A DNA stretch of 64,000 nucleotides from the NCBI RefSeq assembly GCF_013315265.1, contig NZ_JABUFE010000002.1:186001-250000 (forward strand), given 5' to 3'. This document shows positions 63,213 to 64,000 of the stretch, in pieces. The first letter of the stretch is position 1. Every line of letters starts with the position of its first letter. The DNA comes from Parasulfitobacter algicola (GTDB lineage Bacteria > Pseudomonadota > Alphaproteobacteria > Rhodobacterales > Rhodobacteraceae). The translations under genes were made by a program, and so were the position numbers. A model generated the notes under the pieces. That model was not told where the DNA came from, did no database searches, and saw only the letters and a program-made list of their open reading frames with translations.

Positions 63213-64000
63213 TCAATTATTTGGATCAGCCAAAACATATGTTCCTGGGGCGGGGCACAACACTTTGTGCGTCGAATCGCCCGGGGTTCGGGCCGGGACC
63301 TGCTTGCCAGACCGGGTTCCAAGCCATTTGCCCCACGTTGGCCACCAAGACCCTTCGTTATAGTCTGCCGCGGCAAGCCAGCTGTCCGCATCGCCCTTTG
63401 GGCCGCCATTGGTATAATGACCGTATTTCTTCTTGGACGGCGGATTGATGATGCCCGCAATATGACCGGATTCCGATACGATAAATGTTTTACTGCGACT
63501 GCCCATTTGGGCCACACCGTCATAGCTGGTCTTCCAGGCAGCGATATGATCGGTTTGGCAGGCAATCGCACACATCGGAACAGTGACATCCTTTAATGAC
63601 AGCTTTTGGCCAAACAGCTTAATCTGGCCTTTGGCAAACAAATTGTCCTGACACAGCCACCGCAGGTATTCGATTGCCATCCGCGCGGGCAGATTTGTGC
63701 TGTCACCATTCCAGAACAAAAGATCAAACGCCGGCGGGGCTTCGCCCAGCATATAGCTTTTAATCGCGGGCCCATAGATCAGATCGTTCGAGCGTAGAAA
63801 GCTAAAAGTGCGCGACATGAAATAACTATCAAGATAGCCGTCGTTTTTCACCTGCTCTTCGATCCCATCAACAAAATCATCGGTCAGGAAAACGCCGAAT
63901 TCCCCCTGTTCTTCGAAATCGGTCAGTGTCGTAAAGAACGTGGCGGATTTCACAGATTTATCACCGCGATGCTTCAGAAAGGCCAATGTCATGCTAAGCG
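63213..64000 (-). CDS. phaC: Class I polyhydroxyalkanoate synthase, C-terminal part (runs off right edge)
   Basis: The minus strand encodes the last 262 or so residues of a PHA synthase. TDHIAAWKTSY contains the catalytic Asp and SESGHIAGIINPP the catalytic His. FDLLFWNGDSTNLPARM is typical of class I enzymes. The lipase-box Cys lies outside the window. The enzyme polymerises 3-hydroxyacyl-CoA on the granule surface. phaP follows 134 bp downstream. Confidence 0.93.
   Translation of the reverse strand, partial: LSMTLAFLKHRGDKSVKSATFFTTLTDFEEQGEFGVFLTDDFVDGIEEQVKNDGYLDSYFMSRTFSFLRSNDLIYGPAIKSYMLGEAPPAFDLLFWNGDSTNLPARMAIEYLRWLCQDNLFAKGQIKLFGQKLSLKDVTVPMCAIACQTDHIAAWKTSYDGVAQMGSRSKTFIVSESGHIAGIINPPSKKKYGHYTNGGPKGDADSWLAAADYNEGSWWPTWGKWLGTRSGKQVPARTPGDSTHKVLCPAPGTYVLADPNN

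Overview
The window looks like a chromosomal segment of a marine alphaproteobacterium of the Roseobacter group (Rhodobacterales). The evidence is the gene content: a SoeABC-like molybdoenzyme, a petABC operon with roseobacter-type proteins, a class I PHA cluster with phasin and PhaR, a TIGR02300 protein, the short GluRS paralogue, and a moderate G+C content. Genus is not resolvable from what I can see. There is no rRNA, CRISPR array, intact IS element or intact prophage. Two tRNA genes are present.

Left part (1-13.5 kb): a GyrB-like ATPase fragment at the edge, an amidase flanked by a perfect 23-bp direct repeat, an MBL-fold hydrolase, gltX, a YbbA/YbbP-type ABC exporter divergent from the esterase tesA, dodecin, hydrolases and oxidoreductases, an SseB/UDG pair, and a phosphate-binding-like protein fused to OmpA.

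Middle-left (13.7-30.7 kb): soeABC, then a coherent sugar locus. The sugar locus has an IclR regulator, an ABC importer (ATPase, binding protein, two permeases), a GH4 alpha-galactosidase, and a complete oxidative De Ley-Doudoroff galactose route: SDR dehydrogenase, SMP-30 lactonase, IlvD/Edd dehydratase, DgoK kinase and DgoA aldolase. A GntR regulator ends it. The genes overlap by about 4 bp almost throughout, which suggests one transcript that imports an alpha-galactoside, hydrolyses it and carries galactose to pyruvate plus glyceraldehyde 3-phosphate.

Accessory stretch (31.9-35 kb): between tRNA-Ala(GGC) and tRNA-Lys(UUU) lies a decayed mobile-element scar. It holds a serine recombinase C-terminus, an ArdA tail, a chimeric SRAP protein lacking its catalytic cysteine, a Tat-exported orphan protein, a ParA/VirC1-like remnant and an XRE regulator.

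Right half (35-64 kb): dapF-mtaB, two GSTs, a multiply frameshifted HWE histidine kinase running into leucine-rich repeats, an outer-membrane barrel, petABC, uvrA, an MFS transporter, a DUF6152-type membrane pair, a Hint-domain pseudogene, a decayed tandem duplication containing a family of unknown secreted proteins, lpdA, LysE, an HExxH secreted protein, a class III aminotransferase with its LysR regulator, a beta-lactamase-fold hydrolase, and phaR, phaP and a partial phaC with two PhaR-type operators.

Most notable are two dispersed intergenic repeat families. One is a 60-bp element that can fold as a cloverleaf, with two full copies showing a compensatory base-pair change and two truncated copies. 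The other is a 50-bp GTACAAAA-rich repeat with two copies. I see no clearly new defence or biosynthetic system. The strongest novelty candidates are these repeats and the duplicated secreted-protein locus.
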